DNA from: Chitinophagales bacterium
GTDB taxonomy: Bacteria > Bacteroidota > Bacteroidia > Chitinophagales > Chitinophagaceae
NCBI GenBank assembly: GCA_021323755.1
Contig: JAJPKJ010000063.1
Location: 47,238 to 111,237 of the forward strand
DNA length: 64,000 bases
Direction: 5' to 3'
The notes below the pieces were generated by a model. That model saw only the letters and a list, made by a program, of their open reading frames with translations. It made no database searches and was not told the DNA's origin. Within the stretch, counting starts at the first letter, position 1, and each line of letters opens with the position of its first letter. The position numbers and the translations under genes are program-made. Positions 55,515-62,212 of the stretch are shown piece after piece.

Positions 55515-55958
55515 ATGATAAAAATCTACTATCCACATTATCCTTTTAAAATAAAAGAGGAGGAGATCGGGAAAGAATTCATTTTTGATGAGCTGCGCAA
55601 GCAATGGGTACGTCTCACACCCGAAGAATGGGTGCGCCAGAATTTTATTCAATACTTGTTGCAAATAAAAAAATACCCGGCATCTTATATTGCTGTTGAA
55701 AGAAAAATGAAATTGGGCGAAGTGAACAAGCGTTTTGATATCCTTGTTTTTGACAGCGCCGCCAAACCCTGGATGTTGCTGGAATGTAAGGGACCGAATA
55801 TTAATTTGGATAAGGTCGTTTTATGGCAGGTGCTGCATTATAACATTGCGATACCGGTAAAATATATCGTTATTACAAACGGGCAACATTGTTATGCATA
55901 TAAAAAAGGATTGTTGGATTTTGAAGCCATTCCTTTTTTACCATCTTATGATGAATGA
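55515..55958 (+). CDS. Stand-alone type I restriction HsdR N-terminal-like nuclease domain
   Basis: This 147-residue protein matches the HSDR_N_2 (PF13588) domain. The PD-(D/E)xK nuclease motif is visible: Asp in NKRFDILVFD and Glu-Cys-Lys in MLLECKGPNINLDK. The following WQVLHYNIAIPVKYIVITNG is the family helix-strand. There is no helicase domain and no hsdM or hsdS near. I start at the ATG at 55515, not at a TTG two codons earlier. Such single-domain proteins are common in Bacteroidota next to amn-like genes and are probably not restriction enzymes. Confidence 0.85.
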   Translation: MIKIYYPHYPFKIKEEEIGKEFIFDELRKQWVRLTPEEWVRQNFIQYLLQIKKYPASYIAVERKMKLGEVNKRFDILVFDSAAKPWMLLECKGPNINLDKVVLWQVLHYNIAIPVKYIVITNGQHCYAYKKGLLDFEAIPFLPSYDE

Positions 55959-56155
55959 TTTCGAGACTTAAGGAAATGAAAATCCGAATTTAAAGGATTG
56001 CTCGAACATACCACGAAAAAAATCATTGGAGACGAATAAAGCCATAAAGATCTTCCGTACATGCAATCATGGGCGGGTTTGCATAAGTGCAGGTACATAA
56101 AATCAAAAGCAGGTATCAACGCGCGGAATTTTGAATTCATTTTCAAGAATATATT

Positions 56156-56566
56156 TTATTCATTTTCTTGAATATCCTTTTTTGCCTGCCCGGCGATTGC
56201 CGCATATTCTTTTGAAAGTTCAGTCATCTCCAGTTCTGTCTTTTCTTCCACATTTATCATTGTATTACTTGCAGACTCATGAGATACCACGAGTTCATTC
56301 ACTTTTAGGTGAAGAGCTGCCGAAAACCGGTTGAATGATTTTTGAATAATAAATAAACTCAGAAAGGTGATCCCAAGAATAATATCACCGATACGATAAT
56401 GAATATCTTCCATCCGAAAGCGTTTATTGCTGAGCCAGAATATGACGGTACAAAAAGCTAAAAAAAAAGTGATGGAATTGCCCAGAATAGCAATGGCAAA
56501 AGAAGTAATTCTTTCAAACCATTTTTCTGTGTACCCGTGTATGTGTTTTATTTTGCCAAACATCAT
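56156..56566 (-). CDS. Low-affinity iron permease (Fet4)-like membrane protein
   Basis: This 136-residue protein has two helices (FAIAILGNSITFFLAFCTVI and IGDIILGITFLSLFIIQ) then FNRFSAALHLKVNELVVSHE, which fits the end of the low-affinity iron permease family (PF04120; usual QNRDxxALxLKLDELI). The tail is charged. In bacteria the iron role is unproven. The ATGs at 56566 and 56563 are equivalent. It follows the histidine kinase by 13 bases and is the last gene of a five-gene run that starts at an E-type promoter (58629-58694). Confidence 0.8.
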   Translation of the reverse strand: MMFGKIKHIHGYTEKWFERITSFAIAILGNSITFFLAFCTVIFWLSNKRFRMEDIHYRIGDIILGITFLSLFIIQKSFNRFSAALHLKVNELVVSHESASNTMINVEEKTELEMTELSKEYAAIAGQAKKDIQENE

Positions 56567-56579
56567 AGTTGAAGCAATC

Positions 56580-57329
56580 TCAGGAGACCTTATTAAATGA
56601 TAGAATAAAACTTGTTCCTGCCCCTTCTACTGATTGCACATCTATTCCCACATGATTTGACAAAAGAATATCTAATGTATTGGAGAGCCCCAACCCAATT
56701 CCCCCGGGCTTATCCGTGAAAAATGGATTAAATATTTTCTTTAAATTTTCTTTACTTATTCCGATGCCATTGTCTGCTATTTCTATGATATGTTTGTTAT
56801 TCATTGATTTTACGATCAATTTTAATTCTCTGTTTGCTGAAGGCATAGCATCAATAGCATTGATTAAAATATTGGTCATCGCGATTTTCATCTCCGGCTT
56901 ATTCACAAATATTTCAGCATCCGGGGCAATAAATTGTTTTTTGACAGTGATGTTCTTGAGATTGATTCGGTCACTGTTTATTGCCAATACATCATCGATC
57001 AATTGACGAACGGAATATTTTTCAAAAAGAGTTTCGTCAAGGTTATAATGTGCGAGAAGATTATTTGCCAGATCATTGATGCGCGTTGAAGCGCGTATAA
57101 TAATGTCCAGGTATATTTTCTGATCATCTGTAATCAAAGTGGACTGCAGCAAATCTGCAGCCAGATTGATATTTGTTAGCGGGTTTCTGATCTCATGAAC
57201 AATAGCCGATGCAAATTGGTTTTGCTCGGGTTCTGCTGTTTTTTGTTGGGCTAATGGTTTTAGTTGCATAGTAGAAAACGCATTGTATCTGTTTTTGATC
57301 ACATCGGGAAAATTGCTAAGCGTGGTCAT
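56580..57329 (-). CDS. Soluble histidine kinase without a sensor domain
   Basis: This 249-residue protein has a HisKA-like H-box with His45 (FASAIVHEIRNPLTNI) and a HATPase domain with N-box (NILINAIDAMP), G1 (DNGIGIS), F (FNPFFT) and G2 (GGIGLGLS). Only about 35 residues precede the H-box and no transmembrane segment is visible, so any input must come from a partner. No response regulator gene is adjacent. The start is the ATG at 57327-57329. It lies between the coiled-coil exported protein and the Fet4-like gene on one strand. Confidence 0.9.
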   Translation of the reverse strand: MTTLSNFPDVIKNRYNAFSTMQLKPLAQQKTAEPEQNQFASAIVHEIRNPLTNINLAADLLQSTLITDDQKIYLDIIIRASTRINDLANNLLAHYNLDETLFEKYSVRQLIDDVLAINSDRINLKNITVKKQFIAPDAEIFVNKPEMKIAMTNILINAIDAMPSANRELKLIVKSMNNKHIIEIADNGIGISKENLKKIFNPFFTDKPGGIGLGLSNTLDILLSNHVGIDVQSVEGAGTSFILSFNKVS

Positions 57330-57402
57330 TTTCGGAATTTAGTTAGGTGAAGGAAATGAAATAAAATAAACAAACCTGAAGCCGAACATAGCTGGGGCTA
57401 TA

Positions 57403-58050
57403 TCAATTATTTTCTTTGCCCCGGTTGGTCTTTGCGTCTTCAACTCCTGCTTTCATCTTATCTAAATTTATTTTTCTGGCATCTAAATCATTTTGAATTG
57501 CTGCCAGCCGTTCGTCAATTTTATTTTTTTTCTGTAGAAGATCTTTTTGCTCCTCCAGAAGTTTCTGGTATTCTTTCTCTGATTTGTTTTGGGTTTTAAT
57601 TTTATCGCTGATGCCAACATCGGCAAAATGATTATCTGCATCTTTTACCAGCGAGTTTAGAAAAGCCTCTACATTTTGTGTGATCACGGTATCTGCATCG
57701 GAGCTGGTAAAATTGTTATACCCTTTTGATACAGCCATATAGGCAATGCTGGTATTATTAGGTCCTGCTTCTACCTTAGTGTATATATCTATTTTGTCCT
57801 TACTGATCTCTGAAAGAATGACTCCTTTATAACTGGCCGCACCATTTCTCACTTTTTCATTTAACCCTGCCCGTTGAAATTTTTGCTGTAGTGCCTCTGC
57901 GGTAATGTTAGCGGGTTGTTTGATTTCAATCATTACTGCATTTCGATTTTCTTTTTCTATCATGGTAGAAACAGGTGTTGCCTGTGCAAAAACGCTCAGG
58001 GTGGACAATATGCCCGCAGCGACGAACAAAAGATTTTTTATTTTTTTCAT
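57403..58050 (-). CDS. Exported coiled-coil protein of unknown function
   Basis: This 215-residue protein has a signal peptide (MKKIKNLLFVAAGILSTLSVFAQ), a beta/alpha domain of about 100 residues (ITAEALQQKFQRAGLNEKVR, SYKGVILSEISKDKIDIYTK) and a C-terminal coiled coil (EKEYQKLLEEQKDLLQKKNK, IDERLAAIQNDLDARKINLD). I do not recognise a named family. The start is the ATG at 58048-58050. It lies between the YtxH-like gene (65 bases upstream) and the kinase gene (73 bases downstream). Confidence 0.8.
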   Translation of the reverse strand: MKKIKNLLFVAAGILSTLSVFAQATPVSTMIEKENRNAVMIEIKQPANITAEALQQKFQRAGLNEKVRNGAASYKGVILSEISKDKIDIYTKVEAGPNNTSIAYMAVSKGYNNFTSSDADTVITQNVEAFLNSLVKDADNHFADVGISDKIKTQNKSEKEYQKLLEEQKDLLQKKNKIDERLAAIQNDLDARKINLDKMKAGVEDAKTNRGKENN

Positions 58051-58115
58051 AACTCAATTTTTAAAATGATTTTTATTTGTGTCTAACGCCACCCTCATTT
58101 TCCCCCAAAGAATAC

Positions 58116-58256
58116 CTAGGCTTTTCTAAAATCTTTTTCCTTTTCCGGTAATTTTCGGAGTAATGGGGCCTTTTCATGGGGTCCAAATGTGATTGCCAAT
58201 AATAAGCCAGTAGCTACTCCGGCTAAAATGCCTAAAAATAATTTTCCGGTATTCAT
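58116..58256 (-). CDS. Small YtxH-like membrane protein
   Basis: This 46-residue protein begins MNTGKLFLGILAGVATGLLL, a Gly-rich membrane helix typical of YtxH-family stress proteins, followed by FGPHEKAPLLRKLPEKEK. The usual long coiled tail is missing, so it is a short form. The ATG is at 58254-58256 and the TAG at 58116-58118. It sits 53 bases after TM-TPR protein A on the same strand. YtxH proteins are tied to general stress in Firmicutes; the role here is not known. Confidence 0.7.
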   Translation of the reverse strand: MNTGKLFLGILAGVATGLLLAITFGPHEKAPLLRKLPEKEKDFRKA

Positions 58257-58309
58257 AATTTTTTTATTTAAAAGATGGAAACCTTCCGAACAGATATACT
58301 GAACGAGGA

Positions 58310-58597
58310 CTACCTTATAAAAACGGAGCTTTTTTGATACTCTATGAGAGTATGAAGCAGTTTTATTTTTTGAATGATCTTATTTTTAAGATCATTGTGA
58401 AACCTGATATTTTTAAATTCCATCAAAGCGTTTTCGTAAATAAGAATCGCTTCCTCAAATCGTCCCTTATTTTCGTTTCTTAAGGCTTTAATGAACAGTT
58501 CAACAGGAACATTTTTTCTCCACAGAATAATTGAAACGATTGATGTGATTATAACACATAAGAGCATCAACAAAAAAACGTAATAATAAAAGGGCAT
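58310..58597 (-). CDS. TM-TPR small membrane protein A
   Basis: This 95-residue protein starts at the ATG at 58595-58597 (MPFYYYVFLLMLLCVIITSI); a longer TTG frame to 58666 runs into the promoter element E1. One N-terminal TM helix is followed by a cytosolic helical hairpin of TPR type (ALRNENKGRFEEAILIYENA). It is a clear paralogue of the protein at 59343-59624, with the shared pattern RNENxGRxxxAxxxYExALxE. It is the first gene after E1 and heads a five-gene run. Confidence 0.75.
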   Translation of the reverse strand: MPFYYYVFLLMLLCVIITSIVSIILWRKNVPVELFIKALRNENKGRFEEAILIYENALMEFKNIRFHNDLKNKIIQKIKLLHTLIEYQKSSVFIR

Positions 58598-58628
58598 AGA
58601 AAGAATTTTTGGGTCTGATACAACAATT

Positions 58629-58694
58629 GTAAAGATGAGCGTATTATCATCGTTATTCTTATACAAATCTCAGAAAGACTTACATCATTCACAC
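58629..58694 (-). promoter_or_regulatory. E1: 21-bp direct-repeat promoter element
   Basis: On the minus strand GTGTGAAT-GA-TGTAAG-N15-TATAAG runs from 58694 to 58658. After 20 bases comes CATCTTTAC (58637-58629), a -7-like box, then 31 bases to the ATG of TM-TPR A. It is one of six copies in this region. Confidence 0.7.
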
Positions 58695-58781
58695 ATTACT
58701 ATTCTTCGACTGCGCTTTTCGTTATGGTAATGCTCGTTTTTCATTTCATTATGGTCGAGAAACCTCCTTTTAAATTTCGAT

Positions 58782-58848
58782 GTGTGAATGATGTAACTTA
58801 TTTACAAAGTTGTGTAAGAGAAGCCTGAACAAATCAGTTGACCTTCGC
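58782..58848 (+). promoter_or_regulatory. E2: 21-bp direct-repeat promoter element
   Basis: GTGTGAAT-GA-TGTAAC-N15-TGTAAG runs from 58782 to 58818, then after 21 bases GACCTTCGC (58840-58848), 21 bases before the csbD ATG. It is divergent from E1. About 36 bases are nearly identical to E3. Confidence 0.7.
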
Positions 58849-58869
58849 GATGATAAAACTTCAAATAAA

Positions 58870-59058
58870 ATGATAAACCCGACACAGGCAAAAGGTAATT
58901 GGAATTATCAGAAAGGAAGGCTTAAAGAAAAGTTTGCGATTTTAACCGATAATGATCTCCTATTTGAACAAGGAAAGAAAGATGAAATGTTAGGAAGACT
59001 TGAAATCAAATTAGGCAAAACAAAGGAAGAACTGAATAATCTTATTGAAACACTTTAA
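58870..59058 (+). CDS. CsbD-family stress protein
   Basis: This 62-residue soluble protein is of the CsbD family: INPTQAKGNWNYQKGRLKEK, then DNDLLFEQGKKDEMLGRLEI and a C-terminal helix KTKEELNNLIETL. CsbD proteins rise under general stress in many bacteria; their biochemical role is unknown. I start at the ATG at 58870 because the TTG frame start at 58810 lies inside element E2. It is followed after 12 bases by a small His-rich lipoprotein gene, probably in one transcript. Confidence 0.9.
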   Translation: MINPTQAKGNWNYQKGRLKEKFAILTDNDLLFEQGKKDEMLGRLEIKLGKTKEELNNLIETL

Positions 59059-59070
59059 AAGTCAATTTTT

Positions 59071-59241
59071 ATGATTAAAAGAATATTTTCTACCGCTATT
59101 ATTTTGATAGTAATTGCCTCGTGCATTTCCGGTTGTATGGAACACCGGTATTATCAACAAAATCATCATCACAGTCCGGATTATTATAATCATCATCATA
59201 TGACTCCTCCTCCGGATGTAGATGTTCACATTCATAATTGA
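59071..59241 (+). CDS. Small His-rich lipoprotein
   Basis: This 56-residue precursor (ATG 59071, TGA 59239-59241) has a signal peptide with two possible lipobox cysteines (VIASC and ISGC). The mature part is rich in His, Tyr and Pro (RYYQQNHHHSPDYYNHHHMT) with about ten His. It could bind divalent metal in the periplasm. It follows csbD by 12 bases, downstream of E2. A product of the same style lies at 38786-38905. Confidence 0.65.
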   Translation: MIKRIFSTAIILIVIASCISGCMEHRYYQQNHHHSPDYYNHHHMTPPPDVDVHIHN

Positions 59242-59342
59242 TCATAATTTTAGTTGGGGATATTTGCTTTAAAAAACAAGATTGGTTTCTGCTTTGGCGG
59301 GACCATATCGGCAGTATGCTTCCTTTGTTGCAACCAGCAATT

Positions 59343-59624
59343 CTATTGATGAAAATTTTTTTCGTAATCAATGGTCGTTTGTAAAACCTTAATACGCTGG
59401 GCGATCTTCTCGCTAAATTTATTATCCAGCTTAAGTTTCCTGATCTCGATTAATGCATCTTCGTAATTTTGTAAAGCTGAAGTATATCTTCCGTCATTTT
59501 CATTGCGAACGCCTTCTTTATATAGTTCTGTATGACTGTTTTTTTTGTAATGTGCGATGAAAAAGATAATAGAACCGATGATGACCATAATGATAAAAAG
59601 CGCCAGGTAAACAGAAGAAAACAT
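59343..59624 (-). CDS. TM-TPR small membrane protein B
   Basis: This 93-residue protein has one N-terminal TM helix (YLALFIIMVIIGSIIFFIAH) and a TPR-like pair (GVRNENDGRYTSALQNYEDA, then LDNKFSEKIAQRIKVLQTTI). It is a paralogue of TM-TPR A. The ATG at 59622-59624 is the start. It lies 109 bases after the cupin gene and may share the E3 transcript. Confidence 0.75.
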   Translation of the reverse strand: MFSSVYLALFIIMVIIGSIIFFIAHYKKNSHTELYKEGVRNENDGRYTSALQNYEDALIEIRKLKLDNKFSEKIAQRIKVLQTTIDYEKNFHQ

Positions 59625-59733
59625 TTGATTATTGGTTTTGTGAAATTACAGCGGCTGTAATGTAAACTTTATAATCCGGACGCCTGTGAAATTGTTTGGA
59701 AGATGGCAGTTGACTTTTTCGATGATATGCTTT

Positions 59734-60081
59734 TTATTCATACCCGCTTTTAATAACGGTAGATATCATTTTAAAACGCCCGTTTGGTTTTATGAAATTT
59801 GAAGAATGGGCCGGTATAATAATTCCCATTCCAGACTCCAGTAAGTTGGAAACATGATCAATTACGATTTCTGCTTTTCCTTCAATGATCTGGACAAAGG
59901 TGTCAAAAGGAGATATCTTCTCTGTTAGTCCTTCTCCACTGTCAAAGGACATCACGCTTATATTTCCTGTTGATTTTTTAAAGATTGTTTTTATAACTAC
60001 AGAATTTGCCATATACTCAATTATTTCAACAATGATGTGAGATTTTGATTTTTCCAGTTCCTTATCATCAAGCTTATTCAT
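59734..60081 (-). CDS. Small cupin-domain protein
   Basis: This 115-residue soluble protein has a single cupin fold: ISVMSFDSGEGLTEKISPFD (strand pair with partial metal-site pattern), FVQIIEGKAEIVIDHV and GMGIIIPAHSSNFIKPNGRF. The usual first-motif His residues are replaced (EKISPFD), so the metal site is degenerate. I start at the ATG at 60079-60081; a TTG two codons upstream is less likely. E3 lies 26 bases upstream. Confidence 0.85.
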   Translation of the reverse strand: MNKLDDKELEKSKSHIIVEIIEYMANSVVIKTIFKKSTGNISVMSFDSGEGLTEKISPFDTFVQIIEGKAEIVIDHVSNLLESGMGIIIPAHSSNFIKPNGRFKMISTVIKSGYE

Positions 60082-60107
60082 TTTCAATTATTTTAAATTA
60101 TCGTATG

Positions 60108-60174
60108 GTAAAGATGCGATTCCTTTTAAATAAAGGCATTACACAACCTTGTAAATAAGTTACATCATTCCCAC
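60108..60174 (-). promoter_or_regulatory. E3: 21-bp direct-repeat promoter element
   Basis: On the minus strand GTGGGAAT-GA-TGTAAC-N15-TGTAAT runs from 60174 to 60138. After 21 bases comes CATCTTTAC (60116-60108), identical to the box of E1, then 26 bases to the cupin ATG. Confidence 0.7.
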
Positions 60175-60244
60175 TTTATACTAAATAGTGGTTCCGGATT
60201 TAAATATGCGAGATGACTATAAATTGTTTCGTAGGACTTTTAAA

Positions 60245-60313
60245 ATAAAAGCCCCTTCAACAAGGGGCTAATTTAGCTTACTGCTTTTTTGACACTAAAT
60301 GAATCCTAATCGG
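60245..60313 (-). ncRNA. Candidate small RNA from E4
   Basis: Between the -7-like box of E4 and a strong terminator there are only about 70 bases and no open frame of note. If E4 is a promoter, the product is a short RNA of about 65-70 bases ending at the hairpin at 60250-60269. The start is an estimate (about 7 bases after the box). Confidence 0.35.
60250..60269 (-). terminator. Terminator downstream of E4
   Basis: AGCCCCTT (60250-60257) and AAGGGGCT (60262-60269) form a perfect 8-bp stem with a 4-base loop. On the minus strand it ends in CTTTTATTTTA. It lies between E4 and E3, so it can end an E4 transcript. Confidence 0.8.
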
Positions 60314-60319
60314 TGCTGG

Positions 60320-60384
60320 GTAAAATTAGAATTACGTGCGGCCAAATTGTTACATAATGTTTTTAATAAGTTACATAATCCACA
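60320..60384 (-). promoter_or_regulatory. E4: 21-bp direct-repeat promoter element without a downstream gene
   Basis: On the minus strand TGTGGAT-TA-TGTAAC-N15-TGTAAC runs from 60384 to 60349, then after 20 bases TAATTTTAC (60328-60320). No gene follows before the terminator at 60250-60269. Confidence 0.65.
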
Positions 60385-60461
60385 GTTCTCTAATTTCATG
60401 TTCAACACTTAAAACAAACTAAGTATTGAAGCTTCAAAAACGTGTCGAAAATATAAATAGA

Positions 60462-60902
60462 TCACTGTATCGCTTGCTTAATTTCCAGCTCTTCCCCGGT
60501 TAATTCATAATACAGATTTTGCAAATTGTGCACGTACCTGAATTTTTGCCAGCCCATGAATGAAAACTCTCCTGATGAATAATAGACCAGCATGAACCAA
60601 CCTTTGCTATATGTTATTATTGTATGCTGGTGATCGGAAGACTGTGAATAATTGAAAGATACCCCGTTTACCTTAAATCCAAGTGCCTCCAGAATTACAG
60701 AGGTCAGGGGAATTGGATCTATATGATTATACTCTACATACCCAGGAAAATTTTGCTGTCTTTCAGACGACTCAAAGGGCAGGTTATTGATCCTGACCAC
60801 GGCTGGTTCTGTTGAAACAACCTGGTGAAATTCAAAAATACCTTTCGGTGCCGTTTTAAAATATAACCAATTGCCCATTCTTAATTCTCGTGGATTGATC
60901 AT
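60462..60902 (-). CDS. Conserved hypothetical protein (ELRxGNWL type)
   Basis: This 146-residue protein belongs to a type often seen in Bacteroidota, including in phages and mobile elements: NPRELRMGNWLYF at the start, IDPIPLTSVILEALGFK in the middle and YVHNLQNLYYELTGEELEI near the end. The function is unknown. The ATG at 60900-60902 is the start. It lies 108 bases after the Lmo0937-like gene on the same strand, so it may be read from E5. No other phage gene is near. Confidence 0.75.
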   Translation of the reverse strand: MINPRELRMGNWLYFKTAPKGIFEFHQVVSTEPAVVRINNLPFESSERQQNFPGYVEYNHIDPIPLTSVILEALGFKVNGVSFNYSQSSDHQHTIITYSKGWFMLVYYSSGEFSFMGWQKFRYVHNLQNLYYELTGEELEIKQAIQ

Positions 60903-61010
60903 TGAATTTTAGTTTTTATTATATAAAAGGAATTCATTGTCTTTCTTGAATTGTAGTTGTGGCGATAAGGGTTAAGAAAGAGCATAATATTGGTTTATTG
61001 GATTTATTAT

Positions 61011-61190
61011 TTAACTCTTTAGCGATTTTCTATGTAAAAGACTATTATCCCGGATAATGATCGCTGACGATAATGTGATCATCGACAAGACCAACAATAT
61101 GTGTACTTCCTTTCCGGCATTAAGCCCAAAAAAACCAACCAGCCAACCTGATAACAAAATAAAGGCTAATGCATATGTCAGGATTGTCAT
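61011..61190 (-). CDS. Small Lmo0937-like membrane protein
   Basis: This 59-residue protein (ATG 61188-61190, TAA 61011-61013) opens MTILTYALAFILLSGWLVGF and continues with FGLNAGKEVHILLVLSMITL. That is the two-helix pattern of Lmo0937/DUF5670 proteins (GxxxG/H-x-H-x-LL in the second helix). It then has a basic tail. Members are small membrane proteins often next to CsbD and YtxH genes. E5 lies 125 bases upstream. Confidence 0.7.
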   Translation of the reverse strand: MTILTYALAFILLSGWLVGFFGLNAGKEVHILLVLSMITLSSAIIIRDNSLLHRKSLKS

Positions 61191-61315
61191 AATGATTGCT
61201 TTCTTTATTTTATACTAAACTTTGCATGTATGCTTGTGAAAAAATCAAATCCTCAAATATATTTCTGGGTATTTTCTGCCTTGCTCTTCAATGCGGGTCT
61301 AAAACTTAGCAAGAA

Positions 61316-61382
61316 ACAAAAATGTATATTTTATTTCAGGTAGCTGTTATATAATCTCTTTTAAAAGTTACATAATTCACAC
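61316..61382 (-). promoter_or_regulatory. E5: 21-bp direct-repeat promoter element
   Basis: On the minus strand GTGTGAAT-TA-TGTAAC-N15-TATAAC runs from 61382 to 61346, then after 21 bases CATTTTTGT (61324-61316), part of TACATTTTTG, close to the Bacteroidota -7 consensus. The Lmo0937-like gene follows after about 125 bases. Confidence 0.7.
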
Positions 61383-61477
61383 TTTTAGCAATGCACTGCT
61401 TTCGGTTTGATAATGGTGATACTGCAGGCTACGTTTTTTGTGAATTTAATTATGGAATCTCGGAACGAAGAATTTGT

Positions 61478-62038
61478 TCAAATATCTTCTAGTGAGTTTC
61501 GCCTTTTCTGTTTTATCTTTTTAAAAAAGGAAGGAGTTAAACCGGTCACTTTTTTGAATTGGTTGGATAAGTGCGCCCCGCTACTGTAATCCATCTTCCA
61601 TGCAATTTCGGAAATGTTCAGTTCATCATATATCAGCAACTCTTTGACGCGTTCTATTTTATGTAAAATATGAAAATGTTCGATGGTAATGCCTTGCGAT
61701 TCTGAAAAAAGATTTGCGAGATAAGTGTAATCGTGATTTAATTTTTGACTTAAGTAATCAGAAAGATTTATTTCCAACGGCTCCTCTGAATAATGCACCA
61801 GCTCGATAATAACGGCTTTTATTTTTTCAATCAGAATACTTTTTTTATCGTCAATTAGTTCAATTCCCGATTTCTTCAAAGCTGCATTTAGCTCATTCCA
61901 TTGAGCTGCAGAAATGTTTTCTTCAATTTCTGCTTCACCCAGTTCCACTGTCTTATAATGAATCCCGAGTTTATCCAATTCTGCTTTCACCAGCATTTTA
62001 CAGCGAATGCTAACCATATATTTGAGAAAGATCTTCAT
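61478..62038 (-). CDS. AraC-family transcription regulator
   Basis: This 186-residue regulator has a C-terminal AraC-type double HTH from about residue 90: SDYLSQKLNHDYTYLANLFS (first HTH), then LLIYDELNISEIAWKMDYSS and AHLSNQFKKVTGLTPSFFKK (second HTH). The N-terminal 85 residues (FLKYMVSIRCKMLVKAELDK) form no known sensor but recur in Bacteroidota AraC proteins. The start is the ATG at 62036-62038. E6 lies upstream with a terminator-like hairpin between. AraC dimers often bind direct repeats about 21 bp apart, which fits elements E1-E6, so it may control them and itself. Confidence 0.9.
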   Translation of the reverse strand: MKIFLKYMVSIRCKMLVKAELDKLGIHYKTVELGEAEIEENISAAQWNELNAALKKSGIELIDDKKSILIEKIKAVIIELVHYSEEPLEINLSDYLSQKLNHDYTYLANLFSESQGITIEHFHILHKIERVKELLIYDELNISEIAWKMDYSSGAHLSNQFKKVTGLTPSFFKKIKQKRRNSLEDI

Positions 62039-62154
62039 TTTTTTATTTTATCATCTCTAATTGAAATGCTTAAGACTAAAATAGTCAATAGGAAAGGAAA
62101 GGAATTTGGCAAGATTGATTTTGAAAAGTAATTACGAAGGTACACCAAATAAAA

Positions 62155-62178
62155 GGGCCGGGATAAAAATCCAGCCCC
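62155..62178 (-). terminator. Hairpin between E6 and the araC-type gene
   Basis: GGGCCGGGAT (62155-62164) and ATCCAGCCCC (62169-62178) pair with one mismatch and one bulge around AAAA. On the minus strand CCCTTTTATTT follows. It lies about 30 bases after the expected start of the E6 transcript, so it may act as an attenuator or end a small RNA. Confidence 0.5.
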
Positions 62179-62212
62179 GTTTTAAAATCCAATATCCTAT
62201 GAGATACCACTC

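Noticed and set aside
55515..55958. Part of a restriction-modification defence system
   Set aside because: No methylase, specificity or helicase gene lies near, and no mobile-element signs surround it.
58310..58666. Longer TTG-started version of TM-TPR A (to 58666)
   Set aside because: The extra 23 codons lie over the -7-like box and part of E1, and the paralogue B starts at the equivalent of the ATG at 58597.
59099..59371. 90-residue minus-strand frame across the His-rich lipoprotein
   Set aside because: The His and Asp codons of the plus-strand gene create an acidic antisense frame; the plus-strand lipoprotein with lipobox is the better explanation.
61407..61589. 60-residue plus-strand frame antisense to the end of the araC-type gene
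   Set aside because: It mostly mirrors the regulator's C-terminal coding sequence and has no start signal or family likeness.
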